Shown one piece after another: positions 1 to 10,429 of a stretch of DNA of 64,000 nucleotides. How positions within the stretch are numbered: the first letter of the stretch is position 1; each line of letters begins with the position of its first letter. The stretch comes from Climacium dendroides. Lineage: Eukaryota > Streptophyta > Bryopsida > Hypnales > Climaciaceae. Position numbers and translations under genes: made by a program. The notes under the pieces were generated by a model that was not told the origin of the DNA, ran no database searches, and saw nothing but the letters and a program-made list of their open reading frames with translations. Location of the stretch: assembly GCA_950106755.1 (NCBI GenBank), contig OX467091.1, positions 5,411,538 through 5,475,537 on the forward strand, given 5' to 3'.

Positions 1-323
1 TTCATCCAGACTCTTAGTTAGTCGAGGGCTAGCTTGAGGCGTTAAATATTGATACCAGTATTGAGCAGTGCCGTCCTGGAATCTTGAAACAAATATAACA
101 AGGCAAGTGCCTCATTCTCGTGCCCTTAATTTTTTGCTAAGCACAATAAGTTTGGTAACTAATGCATTCGTGTCGATCAGCTATATGTACGTCCGTTCGT
201 CCGTGTGTTTCACTTGTTTGAGGACTTCGAATCGTTGGTCAAGTTTTTGCTAGATCGAAAGTTCGAAACCCACCTGGAAGCATATATATACTTAGATAGA
301 AGCTAGCTAGATCCAGGGAGATT

Positions 324-342
324 ATCGATCGATCGATCGATC
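324..342. repeat. Short (GATC)n / ATCG microsatellite
   Basis: About four and a half perfect copies of the tetranucleotide atcg. The matching place in the gene 2 copy (near 18151) has only two units, so the array length differs between the duplicates. Confidence 0.7.
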
Positions 343-460
343 TCTGGTTCTCGGATTGCCATTTCCAATCATATTTCCGTAAGAGAAGAACCCTGGACAG
401 TCTCTCTGTGAGACACATGGTTCGGTAGTGAGGGCAGTCGCGTCTTGTATCTTCCACTGA

Positions 461-471
461 GGTTTATATGG
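461..471 (+). promoter_or_regulatory. TATA-like motif conserved between gene 1 and gene 2 flanks
   Basis: The string ggtttatatgg occurs here and again at 18389-18399, embedded in matching sequence ('cgtcttgtatcttccact' just upstream in both). It lies about 1.4 kb before the ATG, so it would imply a long or spliced 5' leader. It may simply be a conserved duplicate rather than a working TATA box. Confidence 0.22.
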
Positions 472-1718
472 AACTTCGTCATTAAAGCTGCAACCCTAGC
501 TGCAAGATTGACTTCGGTTCGAACTCCTACTGTTCATGTATCTCGCGGCCGTATTTGTTCGTCACGTCAAGTCTTGCATAAATTTGATGAAAAATGTATG
601 TCCGTTATCAATGAGGTCGGTTTGGGATAGCATGATGGCTTGTTATTCGGGCTAATTTCGAATTTAGAAGTGAAGACGTGCGGATCGGACACGATGAATA
701 CCATCTGGAACAAAAATTTTATCGATAGAGTCATCAGATTCATCATCGTGAAGCTTTCTAGAGACGTTTTTCATAGTTTACTTCCGTATTCTGTAATCCA
801 GTACATACAACTGGGGATACTAAGTAGATGATTCTTAACAAGACGGGGGGACAACGTAATATGAACAATTCAGCCCGAACATAGATCTTTGGTGTATGGT
901 CATGTTTGAAATTTGGGCAAAATTTGCTTGAGATTTACTCATTCTAGATCCATGCATGCCAGTCCCGATCTCTAAGTCCTGTGAGCACTTGTGTGTCACA
1001 ATTTTGAATTTGAAATAAGCAAATTGTAATGTTCAAATGAGACCATAATTACAACGTCAATTCCGTTGAATTGGCGGTATTTCCATGAGCCATTTGACAT
1101 TTACGGATAGATGTTCAAATTAATATGCAAGTACGTTGAACATTTTATCCACAACATTGTGCACCGCTGCGCTAGGATGTCAATTCCGTTTGGCGGTATT
1201 TCCACGAGCCATTTTGACATTTACTGAAATCGCTTGTTGTACGGATAGATATGCAAATTAATGTGCAAGTTACATATTTAATCCACAACATTCTACACCT
1301 TTGCGCTGGGATGTTAATGAAACCCCGTCGATCCCCTTCCGGCTCCCAAAATCACTTCTGGTCCTTTTCTGTTTGAGGGTCCACGGCACCATAAGATATA
1401 ATGGGATTTCGGCAATTCAGCGAAACTATTCTATTCATTTGTGTTCAAACCTAATGAGAAATCTGGGGTGCATGATGCAGGCATTTCAATACTTCGAAGT
1501 GCTCTTCCCAATATTTTCACGGATCACAAACTAATGGCGTAAGAGATTTCTAGAAGATGAAGGGTAATCTGAATCCTGTTCAGACTGTCAAATCATAAAC
1601 CAATTCCACCATGACTGTGCTCACAACTGGGAAGGCCATTTCTTGGGTGTCAAGTGCGGGACTTGCAAGTAATGGAGGACTAGGCTTGTAATTCTTAAGA
1701 AATAATTGGAATCTTGTG

Positions 1719-1748
1719 AAACCCTAAGATGAGAGAGGTTTAGGGTTT
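1719..1748 (+). promoter_or_regulatory. Paired telobox-like motifs (AAACCCTAA / TTTAGGGTTT)
   Basis: AAACCCTAA at 1719-1727 is followed by the reverse-orientation motif TTTAGGGTTT at 1739-1748, about 140 bases before the start codon. Gene 2 keeps the second motif at 19554-19563. Teloboxes are known plant promoter elements near transcription starts. Assigning a role here is inference from motif and position only. Confidence 0.3.
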
Positions 1749-1888
1749 CGGGTGCAGAATCCAACCTGATTGCTACAGTTTTTTGATACTATACCCCACA
1801 GATTATTGACCAGATTATCGATCTATCTACTCAGTTCGATCCTATTTATTTCACATATACTCATTACGTATTGTGTGAGGCAATCGTC

Positions 1889-4800
1889 ATGGACTTCTCA
1901 GCCTCCGGAGGGTGCCACCAGCCAATTCACCCGGTTCCTAGGAGATCAAATGTCAGTTCTGAGCACTCCTCCAAGCTCTCGTTCACAAGATTCTTCTCCT
2001 TCATTCCAGCAGGGGCTCGTCTGTTTTGCTTGGGTATGCTGGCACTTCTTCTGACCTCGCCATGTGCACACCGCGTTGGAGCTGTCACTTTTGCCTTCAG
2101 TGGCTTCCAAGAAAGCGATGTTTACATGGTGCCTGGTAGCCCCTGGACTTTCCAATCCAACACCAGTTGTTTCTACTTTGATCCTCCCGAGGCGTCGTGG
2201 AACAAAAGCGTTGCTGGTCGGTTTCTGTATCCGTCCCTGGTGCAAATGAAAGATCCAGCCACCAATCGAGTCAAATCTTTCAGTACCACTTTCATTTACC
2301 AGATCCAGATTCCACAGGCTAACTCTTCTACTGTTCCCATTGGTCCTGGAATGTCCTTCATCGTGGTTCCAGACAACGTCACAGTGGGAGCTGCAGAAGA
2401 CTACATGGGACTTTTCACCGCCGACACCTCCACTTCTGCCAAGAATTATGAGTCCGATGTTCATACCCTCGGGGTGGAATTGGACACCTTCAAGAACCCC
2501 GAGTTCCACGATCCCGATGACAATCATATTGGTTTGAATTTGGCAAGTATGAATTCGACTTTCGTAGTCGACCCTGTCTATACCTTAGCCTCAGTTCGTG
2601 AAGATGTTTACACACAGATCTGGATTGACTATTCTGAAGCCGATTCTCGAATGGATATTTCCATTGCACTCTATGGGGAAGGCAAGCCAGTTACGCCGCA
2701 AGGGTCACAGACAGGGGTAGATTTATCGCTGCTCCTGGAAAACATGTACATTGGATTCTCCACTGCCAAGGGGATTGAAAGTAATAATGTGCCGATTGTG
2801 TATGCGTGGAGCTTCAGCAACGACGGCATTCCAGCTCCTCGAATTGTTTTTGGCCTGGATGAAACCTCAGCAGCACGATCAACTTGTATGTTTCTACTTA
2901 CACATGTTTGCATTTGGAATTTTCCGTTAAATAACCGAGCGTCTCGTTTTTAGAAGACCAAATTATAATGAATATTATGTTGCATCTTTATATCATAACA
3001 AGTGTTATAATTTATTTTAACACAGTCAATAAAAACGCAGTAATTTCTATGTCATAAAAAGTTTTATGTTTTAGCACTAGAAACTCTTGTTGTCCTTGAA
3101 GATAGGAATCCAACGATGTAATTTAAGAGAAAAGTTAATAGATCTTGCCAAGTTTAAGATGACTTTGAACCCTGTCTGGGTCTTTCAAAGAGATACTGAC
3201 CATTTCAAAGTCAGACCTCGTAACCCGTGCATTCTGTGAGTCTACATAATTCTCTCGTTTGTGTTCAGTTTAATTTGGTCTTGAAAATGATTTTTAATTG
3301 CATTATAAATTACATATACTATCAGAATAAAGCTTACCAATTCCAGTTTCTAATCAACTTAAGTCTATATATGATTCTCAAAAATTCCTAAAAATGAGAA
3401 CGTTAGTACAAATTCAAGTAAAACACGCAGTAACATGTTTACAAGGGTACCTCGTCAAATTTCCTAATTAAACATGATTCTTCACCATGGTTGGATGTTC
3501 TCGTAGAAGTTTACACTGACCTTCAGATTCTCTGATCGAGATGATCGAGCTCATTTTGTAGTTGCTATGAATTTCCTTTCATAAACTGCCATTAGGTATC
3601 ACGTTAGTGTTTGCACTTTTTACATAGCTACAGAATGTTCAACTGTATGATTGACAAGTTATTTGTTTCATCCTCACAGCAAAGAATTGGGCGGCAATTG
3701 GAGGAATTGGGAGCTCTGTTGTAGCAATATGCTTACTGGGTTTACTTTGGTGTTCTCGCAAGGTTTATCAGCGTCCACTGCGTGTTTTTATATCCTACAC
3801 AGGTGCTTCTGATGGATCAAGGAATAACATTCCACTGTGGCTAAATGATGGAATAAAGTCATTACTTGAATCACATGTCAAAATCTTTTTTGATCCAGAT
3901 GACTCTCGACTGGGTGTATCTCTGGCACCTACAATCATTATGGAATTAGCAAGGTTTGATGTAGGGATTGTGGTTATAACTAAGGAATATTTTGAAAGGA
4001 AGTGGCCTATGATAGAGTTGATAGCTTTTGTGGAAGCTGAAAAGAATGATATGAGGAGTAGAATTCATATAATACCCTTGTTTAATGAGCTCAAACCTGA
4101 GCAACTGAAGGTTCATCTGGATGAAGGAACTTGGGAAGAGAGTTGGAAAGAAATGGCCAAGGGCCGTCATCCAATTGAGGTGGAAAAGTGTAGAGAAGCA
4201 GTGATGTGGCTTTGCAATGCAAGAGGTATGCCATACGATTCTGACAGAAGCGGCAATGACAAATTTTGCACAGAGACAGTTTCTAAGCAAATATATGAAA
4301 TTTTATGCGAAGAAAGGAGTTTTGCATCAAATTTTTCTTGGATCAAGACCACAGTGGTTGAGACGGTAATCCAAATGCCCTTCATTTGCACTGAAAAGAG
4401 AAGGATAGGCGCAAATCAAAGAGCTGGAAAGGAAAATGGCTTACTGAACTACATCAACAAGCGGCTGCAACTTCTATTTGCATTGTCCGGGCTGTTGAAT
4501 ATACTTCTCTCTATCATCTTGGACAATTTTTTCAATGATCTACCCGTCCGCTTCATTGCTTTTGCAATATTGGCCCCTTTAACGATTTGTTTGGGCTCTC
4601 TAGCTTCAGGATGGTTTCCACGTATCCCCTTACGGTTCATTGCATTTGTAAAACGGCGTGGGTTTCTTCAACAGGTGGTGCCTTGTAGCCCTTGGCACGA
4701 CAATGTAGTTACTGATTTTTGTGGTGAAGTTTGTCCTTTGGAACACTTGGACAAAGCTAGAGGAACAACAGTTTCTGAGCTCCCCATGGTAATTCAAAAT

Positions 4801-6273
4801 TTCCTCTATGGGGATCAAATTCGTCCTCCAAGAACCATTGCCACTACCACCACTCATTCTACATCTCATTCAGAAGCTCAAGACTTTCAAGTGGAAACTA
4901 CAATGGGAGAAGGCCAAGACCTTCAAGGGCTAACTACAAGGCGTGAAACGTTTGATTTTGCCCCTTTGAGTGCAATTCTTGAACGCTCCCATTCAGAGAT
5001 GCCAACAAGTCAAGCATCATCGCCGAATTTACAACAATCACCCTCTCACGATGAACATATTGTTGTCAATATTCATCGTTCTTTACTGTTTCATATTTTA
5101 GACAATGAACGAGCACCCATCTTGGAATTTGATGGTCCCAAGATCAATGGGTTTCCTTTGATAGTTCAAGCTTTCAAGAATATGTCGATAACGAACCATA
5201 CTTTTGACCTATCTTGTACCTTCAGAAATAGGAGGACAAAGAGGATGTACCTAACTGCTGAAAGACTACATAACTTGGTTGAGAATATGTGCCGATGGGT
5301 GGAGAATCCTTATCCAATTGTAGTCGACGAATCAAGCGACATTCTACACTGCATGGCCATTGAAGACATTCTTTGGGACTTTACAAAAGCAGTTTACACA
5401 TTCACACCAGTTCCTGTGGAACATCGTTTTCTTGCTGGTTTGGGGCATATCAAATTCTTCATCGGATTGTCCTATGCTTCTGTCTCATTTGTGTTGAGTT
5501 TAATACCGCTTCTCTCTGACAAAAGAAGTTTATTCTTCTTGTTCTTCTTATTTGTCCTTGTGCCCTATTTGATTGCCTTAGATGACACAAATCCCCTCAA
5601 TTTTTATATCATCAGATCTCTCTTGTGTCCCATATGTGTTAAGATCTTTGGTTTCAATAGATTGTACAAGTCAAGGTCTTCCTTCAGATGGTGCAACGAG
5701 TTCAGAAAGAAGAGAATAGTCAATCCCACACACTTTTGGATTGATGAAGAGTATGCAAACACATGCCCAGTTGCAGCTAGTTGTCTTGATGTGTGTGGGT
5801 TTGTAGATTCACCAGATAGTCCTCCTAAGGATCAAAGTTTCACCGTCAGTTGCAAAGGTTGGCCAGCAGGGGTTCCAGCAATGTGCAAGAAACAACATGA
5901 TTATAAACTGAGGGTCAAGTTTGATTCAGTCAAACTCATTCAGGATGTCAATTGCTACACCAATGTGAGGTTGGCATTCTTTGAAGATGACTGTCTTCTT
6001 GCTAGTCACAACTACAGTGCCATTGAGGTCCAGAAAGTCCACTTGGTCGAGAAGTTGTTTCATTGTTTCTCTAATCCATCATTTGGTGGATATGTGGAGA
6101 AAATCTGTCCCAGGGGTTACTGCTCGACGACCTTCGTAGCCCACAGCCCTAGATTTATAGACTTCTGCCAGACTATTTTTTTCAGTAATCCAATTCCTAA
6201 ACTCTTGGTAGCTTCCAGAATGCGTGACTCCAAAGTCGTTGTTGGCATCCCTTTCTGGTCTTCAGAACTGTAG
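1889..6273 (+). CDS. Lectin-TIR receptor-like protein, gene 1 (L-type lectin - TM - TIR - polytopic tail)
   Basis: Two exons, 1889-2885 and 3680-6273, joined by a phase-1 GT-AG intron, give 1196 aa. Residues 1-65 are a basic tail plus a hydrophobic signal segment (about 45-56). Residues 66-316 are a legume-lectin domain with the metal-binding pattern VELDT (196-200), N203, D208-D211 and HIG (213-215), and a C-terminal strand YAWSFS. A membrane helix (about 336-356) leads to a TIR domain (about 365-515): box 1 RVFIS, then VGIVVITKEYF, then KWPMIEL with E445 at the position of the TIR NADase glutamate, then IIPLF. Two membrane segments (about 595-616, 623-644), a Ser/Thr-rich linker, two more (about 923-944, 949-966) and a conserved C-terminal domain follow. 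The ATG at 1889 is chosen because upstream in-frame starts are not ATG and gene 2 conserves only this one. The likely location is the plasma membrane, with lectin outside and TIR inside. I know of no named family with this order. Confidence 0.88.
2886..3679 (+). other. Phase-1 intron of gene 1
   Basis: The donor is GTATGT at 2886 and the acceptor is tcctcacag ending at 3679. The donor GTATGT is identical in all three paralogues and the phase is the same. Splicing joins a single leftover T to CA, giving Ser, and keeps exon 2 open to 6273. Gene 1 uses an acceptor with a different local sequence from genes 2 and 3 (tcctcattag), and as a result lacks the extracellular Pro/Ser linker they have. 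Much of the intron aligns with the gene 2 intron. Confidence 0.85.
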
Positions 6274-6790
6274 TTGTATGACGTGAAGGTTGTCTTCAGG
6301 TTTTGAGAGTTTTGGAGAGCAGCATCCAGGTGCAGGAGGTGTCAGGTAGCATTGCAGAAGACAGTTTCAATTGGAGCCTTCGAAGTTCTTCCTGTATTTT
6401 GAATACAAATCTGCTGTCAAGGAGATGAAGGTGTTATTGAGCACTGAAAAGATTGGAGTATGTGGATAGAGGACATTTCATTCACTTAGCAGCCTATTTC
6501 AAAAGTGTAGTGACGTTGTGCATTTGAATACTTTGGAAAAAGTTGCTTGTAGCAAAGGGAGCTTATAATTAGTGCCAGTCTGTAATATACTGATGCCCCA
6601 GGATGATCCTGTTTTTGAACAGCCTAACAGAGGGATCTTAGGGTGGGAATTCAGATCTCCTTTGATGTTGACTCTGTTACTGTGCAAGGACTCACACTTG
6701 TGGTATGATGCACTGTATTACGTGGTAAAGTTGTGGTATGTATTGCACATGTCTTGTAATTTCTGCTATTGTAAATTTCCAAGTCACCGA
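6274..6790 (+). other. 3' flank / probable 3' UTR of gene 1
   Basis: This stretch matches, in reverse complement, the DNA after gene 3 (58953-58500). Shared pieces include 'gagagcagcatccaggtg', 'tttcaattggagcctt' and 'acaaatctgctgtcaaggag'. Gene 2 shares less of it. No clear AATAAA signal was found. The match shows that the duplicated unit that became gene 3 included the 3' end. Confidence 0.55.
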
Positions 6791-6990
6791 GAAATCTGCA
6801 GACTTCGGCGAGTAAGCTTACCCACAGCCACTGAGCTTCCCCAAACCTCCACCAAGAGTAGACGATGATACTCTCCTAGCTGGAAGTCGAATCGGCATGA
6901 CGACGAATGGAAAACCCATTCACAATGGGGATGTTGGCATGTTGCACACTGCAACACACACCCAACCCCGCACTCTGACACTCCTTGCTG

Positions 6991-7220
6991 CTACACACAC
7001 AGCCCACCTAAATTCAAACCGAATTGGGCATTCAGAGCAGCCTCAATGTCCACAAAAGAGACCTCAGGGGCTCCCAAAGCAATAGAATGGGTCTTCAGTA
7101 TCAGCAAGTGCTCTGTTAATTTGTGACCGACTTCCAAATTGGTTGAAGCTTGCGAGAATAAGCTCTTGGAGAAATCACGAAGTAACCCAACAAGCTTGGT
7201 CCAGTTTATGGAAATTCCAA
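6991..7220 (-). CDS. Possible exon of an unidentified gene
   Basis: On the minus strand, a candidate acceptor (aatttcag) ends at 7221 and is followed by 76 open codons to a TAG at 6991. The reading includes LVGLLRDFSKSLFSQ and LTEHLLILKTHSIALGAPEV. The region is richer in G+C than its surroundings and reads like coding sequence. A possible donor (GTGGGC) precedes the stop. There is no start codon and I do not recognise the product. It could be one exon of a degraded gene or a chance open frame. Confidence 0.22.
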
Positions 7221-7846
7221 CTGAAATTCAGTCTCGATTTCCGCGCTTCCGCAAGAGAAGACAGAGAGATGAAGAAGCTGGTGAAGTGAGGGCTTTCAAA
7301 CAGTCCTCTCTAACTGCAATCCTCTCTAATTGCACTGCATTAAATTGACAAATGAGCCGCTACAAGAGTGGAGAACCTTTGGCATGTGGAGATTGTGTTC
7401 CCACATGTGTTCAAAACCTAACACTTGCATTTGAATCCAAAAGGGTCACTGTGTCCTAGATATTGATAACACAAGATGTACACAATCAAAATATGAAAGT
7501 CTATAGAAAAACTACTATTCAAATAACTAATCACCCTCATTCATCAAGAAATATTTATGGAATCAAAAACTTGAATTTTTCTTATAAATTTGCATATAAC
7601 TACAACCATTATAATTTTATTACATTAATGTGAAATTCCTTATTTTGAATGCACTTTTAAACTAGTGATGAAAATCTTAGAAAATATCGTATGAGCTTGA
7701 GAAAAGATCTTCATCCAAATAAATAATTATTTCGTCACCATGGCGACAAATCAACCTCACTACTAAGGTACTTCATATTTGTTTTGGTACTCTTAGAGAT
7801 TCTACTTTGAAAATTAATAACTTATTCACATGGGGGCACAAATATA

Positions 7847-8540
7847 TTAACCCTTAAAGAACCAAATGGCATTTTTTGGCAACACAGCAATTTTGGGCAA
7901 CTCGCTACAAATGAAATTTTTATGTTTTTTCATTGAAATTTACACACAATATGTGCCCGAGGAATAGCTTTAAGGCCCAACAATTTTCATACATTTTGAC
8001 TATATGGTTAAAAAGTTATTGTATGATATGAAATCATTAGGAAAAAATTGAACCCCAAAAGAGGCCGATTTGTAATGCAGAAGCTTGGGTGGAAAGAGCC
8101 TTCTCAACTTACTAATTGGACCGAGAATTGCATGATGAATTTGAAAATTCATCATTATTATCCAATTTATCTCCACAATCTCATAAATTTAGGTGAAAAG
8201 AGCCTTCTCAACTCACTAATTGAGCTATGAATTGCATGATGAATTCAAAAATTTGTAATCATTACCCAATCCATCTCCATGATCTTATAAATCTCATGAT
8301 GGTTCTATCATGAAGAATGAAGCCCACGCCACGTGGTGGTCCTAATGAGAACATGACCACCTGATATTCATTCAATTAAAATAATAATTAGTAAGAAAAC
8401 TCAAGGCCTCTTTGTGAGTTCAATTTTTTCCTAATGTTTCAACATTTGATAGGTAGTCAACGCACCAAAAAACTTTTATTAAAATTTCGTTTTAAAAAAA
8501 TAAAAATTTGAAATTGGTTCATTAGATTTATTATTAGTTG
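7847..8540 (+). repeat. Dispersed repeat R1 with a TTAACCC end, interrupted by a CATTAGG element
   Basis: It begins TTAACCCTTAAAGAACCAAA and contains the segment 'aatagctttaaggcccaacaattttcat'. Homologous copies lie at about 15210-15562 and 26795-27172 (both reversed) and 52840-53130. Comparison with the 27-kb copy shows that 8035-8436 is an insertion into this repeat. No coding capacity was seen. Confidence 0.65.
8035..8436. mobile_element. MITE-like element, family CATTAGG, copy 1 (402 bp)
   Basis: The ends are inverted repeats: CATTAGGAAAAAATTGAACC on the left and the complementary sequence on the right (..caattttttcctaatg). Inside are short direct repeats of 'gaattgcatgatgaatt'. A second copy is at 11695-12084, and a degenerate end is at about 53131. 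There is no coding capacity, so it would be non-autonomous. Against the uninterrupted R1 copies no clear target duplication is visible, so the superfamily is unassigned. Confidence 0.75.
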
Positions 8541-9329
8541 TGACTTTAGGGATCTTTAGCTTTGCAGCCAAAAGTTTACAAAGCACAAGTGCCACTCTTT
8601 GCTAATCATCCTTCTCAAGCTTTATTAATTAAAAATGATTAGAAATCTCTAAATCTTTATTTCATGAAGTTTCTAGTCTTACATACAAACCGCCATAACA
8701 CTTGGAATAATAAATTTGTACTCCCTCTTAACCACCGTTCTTATTGCTTGTCAGGTGGTCATCTACATAGGCTTGGGATTTACCAATAACTACAAGGAAA
8801 CAACCTTGTTTAATTCTCTCCAAACCACTCACTTCCCTCACTTGTAATGCCAAGTAAGAATGTACCTTTAGAACAAGTAAAAGTCCAGCTAACAGTAGTA
8901 GTACCTGAATTTAGTTGAGGACATTTTCTAGCTGATGACTAACAAAGAATCTCTCCATGCAAGACATCCCATGTAGGATATAAGTGCAACTATTCACCCT
9001 CTAAATTTTATGTAGAAAGAGAAGGTCTTTTAGAGTATTTTGACTTCCAATGAATGCTTTGGCATTTTTTGAAGTCAACAATTCTAAAATAGATGATTTC
9101 CATGATGATTGGCTCATTGTTTAAGGATTAAAAAAAAGTTAACTTAATCATATTTCAAGGCTGATATCTAGTAAACGAGCTCCTCTTGGACTACCATATT
9201 TTTTATGAAATAATTTGGCCGACTTGTTAATTTTTTTTGACACAAATAAAAGACGGTACCTTTACTGTACGAAAAAAGAACAAAAGAACTTGGGTACAAG
9301 TGGTGGTGGGGGAAAGTGTAGAAATCAAA
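8541..9329. other. AT-rich intergenic DNA, nothing recognised
   Basis: No convincing open frame, inverted repeat or tandem array was found here. The stretch is low in G+C with many stop codons in all frames. Confidence 0.5.
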
Positions 9330-9890
9330 TACTCCCTCCATCCCAGAATGGTCTTTTTGGTAGACAAAATGTCCCAAATTAAGTTTGAAAATAATATCTT
9401 AAAAATCCGTTTTGCATTGTAAATAGAATTCAATGCATTTCTTGCATCCTTGAAACTTTGAGGTTTAGAACCTTTTTCAAATTGTAGTTTTGGAGTATTG
9501 AAAAGTAAAATCTTTGGGCATTTTTAAGGAGCACGAATGGACACTTATTGTGAAGTGTCATTTTGTAAGTAGTTAGTATAGGCCTAAGACCATGTGTGAA
9601 TTTCTATACCACCTTCCAAAGCTTTATTTGCATCAATTGGGCAACATTCAAAGAGATGCAAAAAAATAAGAATGAAAAATGTTGATTGACCACTTCAATT
9701 ATTTCATTTGTTTTTCAATGATGATTGCATTAATGAAGGAGGAACTAATGCTCATAGTTGTTTTGCTAGTCACAAATGAAAATCAAAAGCCAAATTTAAC
9801 CAATTTCAACATCACAAAGTGCAACAAAAAGATCATTTGGGAACAAAAAATAGAGGGCAACAAAAAGATCATTTTGGGTACAATTCAATA
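9330..9890. mobile_element. Stowaway/mariner-like MITE, degraded copy
   Basis: The left end TACTCCCTCCATCCCAGAAT matches the classic Stowaway/mariner terminal motif (CTCCCTCC after a TA target). The interior matches the better-preserved copy at 45133-45595 ('aaactttgag', 'gtagttttggagtattgaaaagta'). The right end is worn (near 'gatcattttgggtac'), so the right boundary is approximate. Confidence 0.55.
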
Positions 9891-10429
9891 TAACTACAAC
9901 AAGGAGTTGCCCAAGCATAGAGGCAGAGCCTCCCCACTATGGTTCCAATCACCTAAGGTAGTTGGAAAACAAAACTGGCTCAAAGGCTAGCTAAAGCCCA
10001 CATAAGAAGGACTGCCTTCTCTTGGGTAGAATAGCATGGAATATTCTACATTATATCATCCAAGGATGAAATGGTCTAGAGATGAAATGGTGTGGAATAT
10101 TCAACACCCATTAGTAACTAATAATCCACACATTGCAAATTGTTAAAAAATTAAAGCTCACTTGCCTAGGTACTTGGGCTAGAACTACAATTAAACTTAA
10201 TAATAAAATGGGTTGCTACAAAGTAAAAAACAATGTTCTCAACTAGAAACAAAATAAATGTTTTAGAATAAAAATCTCAAGAAAATAGCATTCACTCATT
10301 GAAATCAAGGTTTCAAGTTCTTCACTTTGTTTTGAATGTCATTTATGATTTGTGTTTCTAGATGAGAAGACAACTCTTTATATACATATGTGGTAGTAGC
10401 AAGTAAAACAAACAATACAGGATATATAA

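Larger units (their letters stand above)
1..1888 (+). promoter_or_regulatory. Upstream region of lectin-TIR gene 1, duplicated at gene 2
   Basis: No gene is visible here. The stretch is recognisably the same as the DNA before gene 2 (about 17880-19700). Shared landmarks are a 'cttgaaacaa..aggcaagtgcctcattctc' type segment near 85, 'gtgagcacttgtgtgtcaca' at 981 (18908 in the other copy) and 'ctggggtgcatgatgcaggc' near 1465. Weaker matches lie upstream of gene 3 on the minus strand. It probably holds the promoter and 5' leader. The homology runs off the left edge of the window, so the true left end of the duplication is not visible. Confidence 0.6.

Noticed and set aside
500..530. 'ggttcgaactcc' resembling a tRNA B box (also near 18445)
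   Set aside because: No A box at the right distance and no acceptor-stem pairing; it is part of the duplicated upstream region.
1946..2527. Long minus-strand open frame opposite the lectin exon (also 19797-20339)
   Set aside because: It is a shadow of the lectin reading frame, recurring in both copies for that reason.
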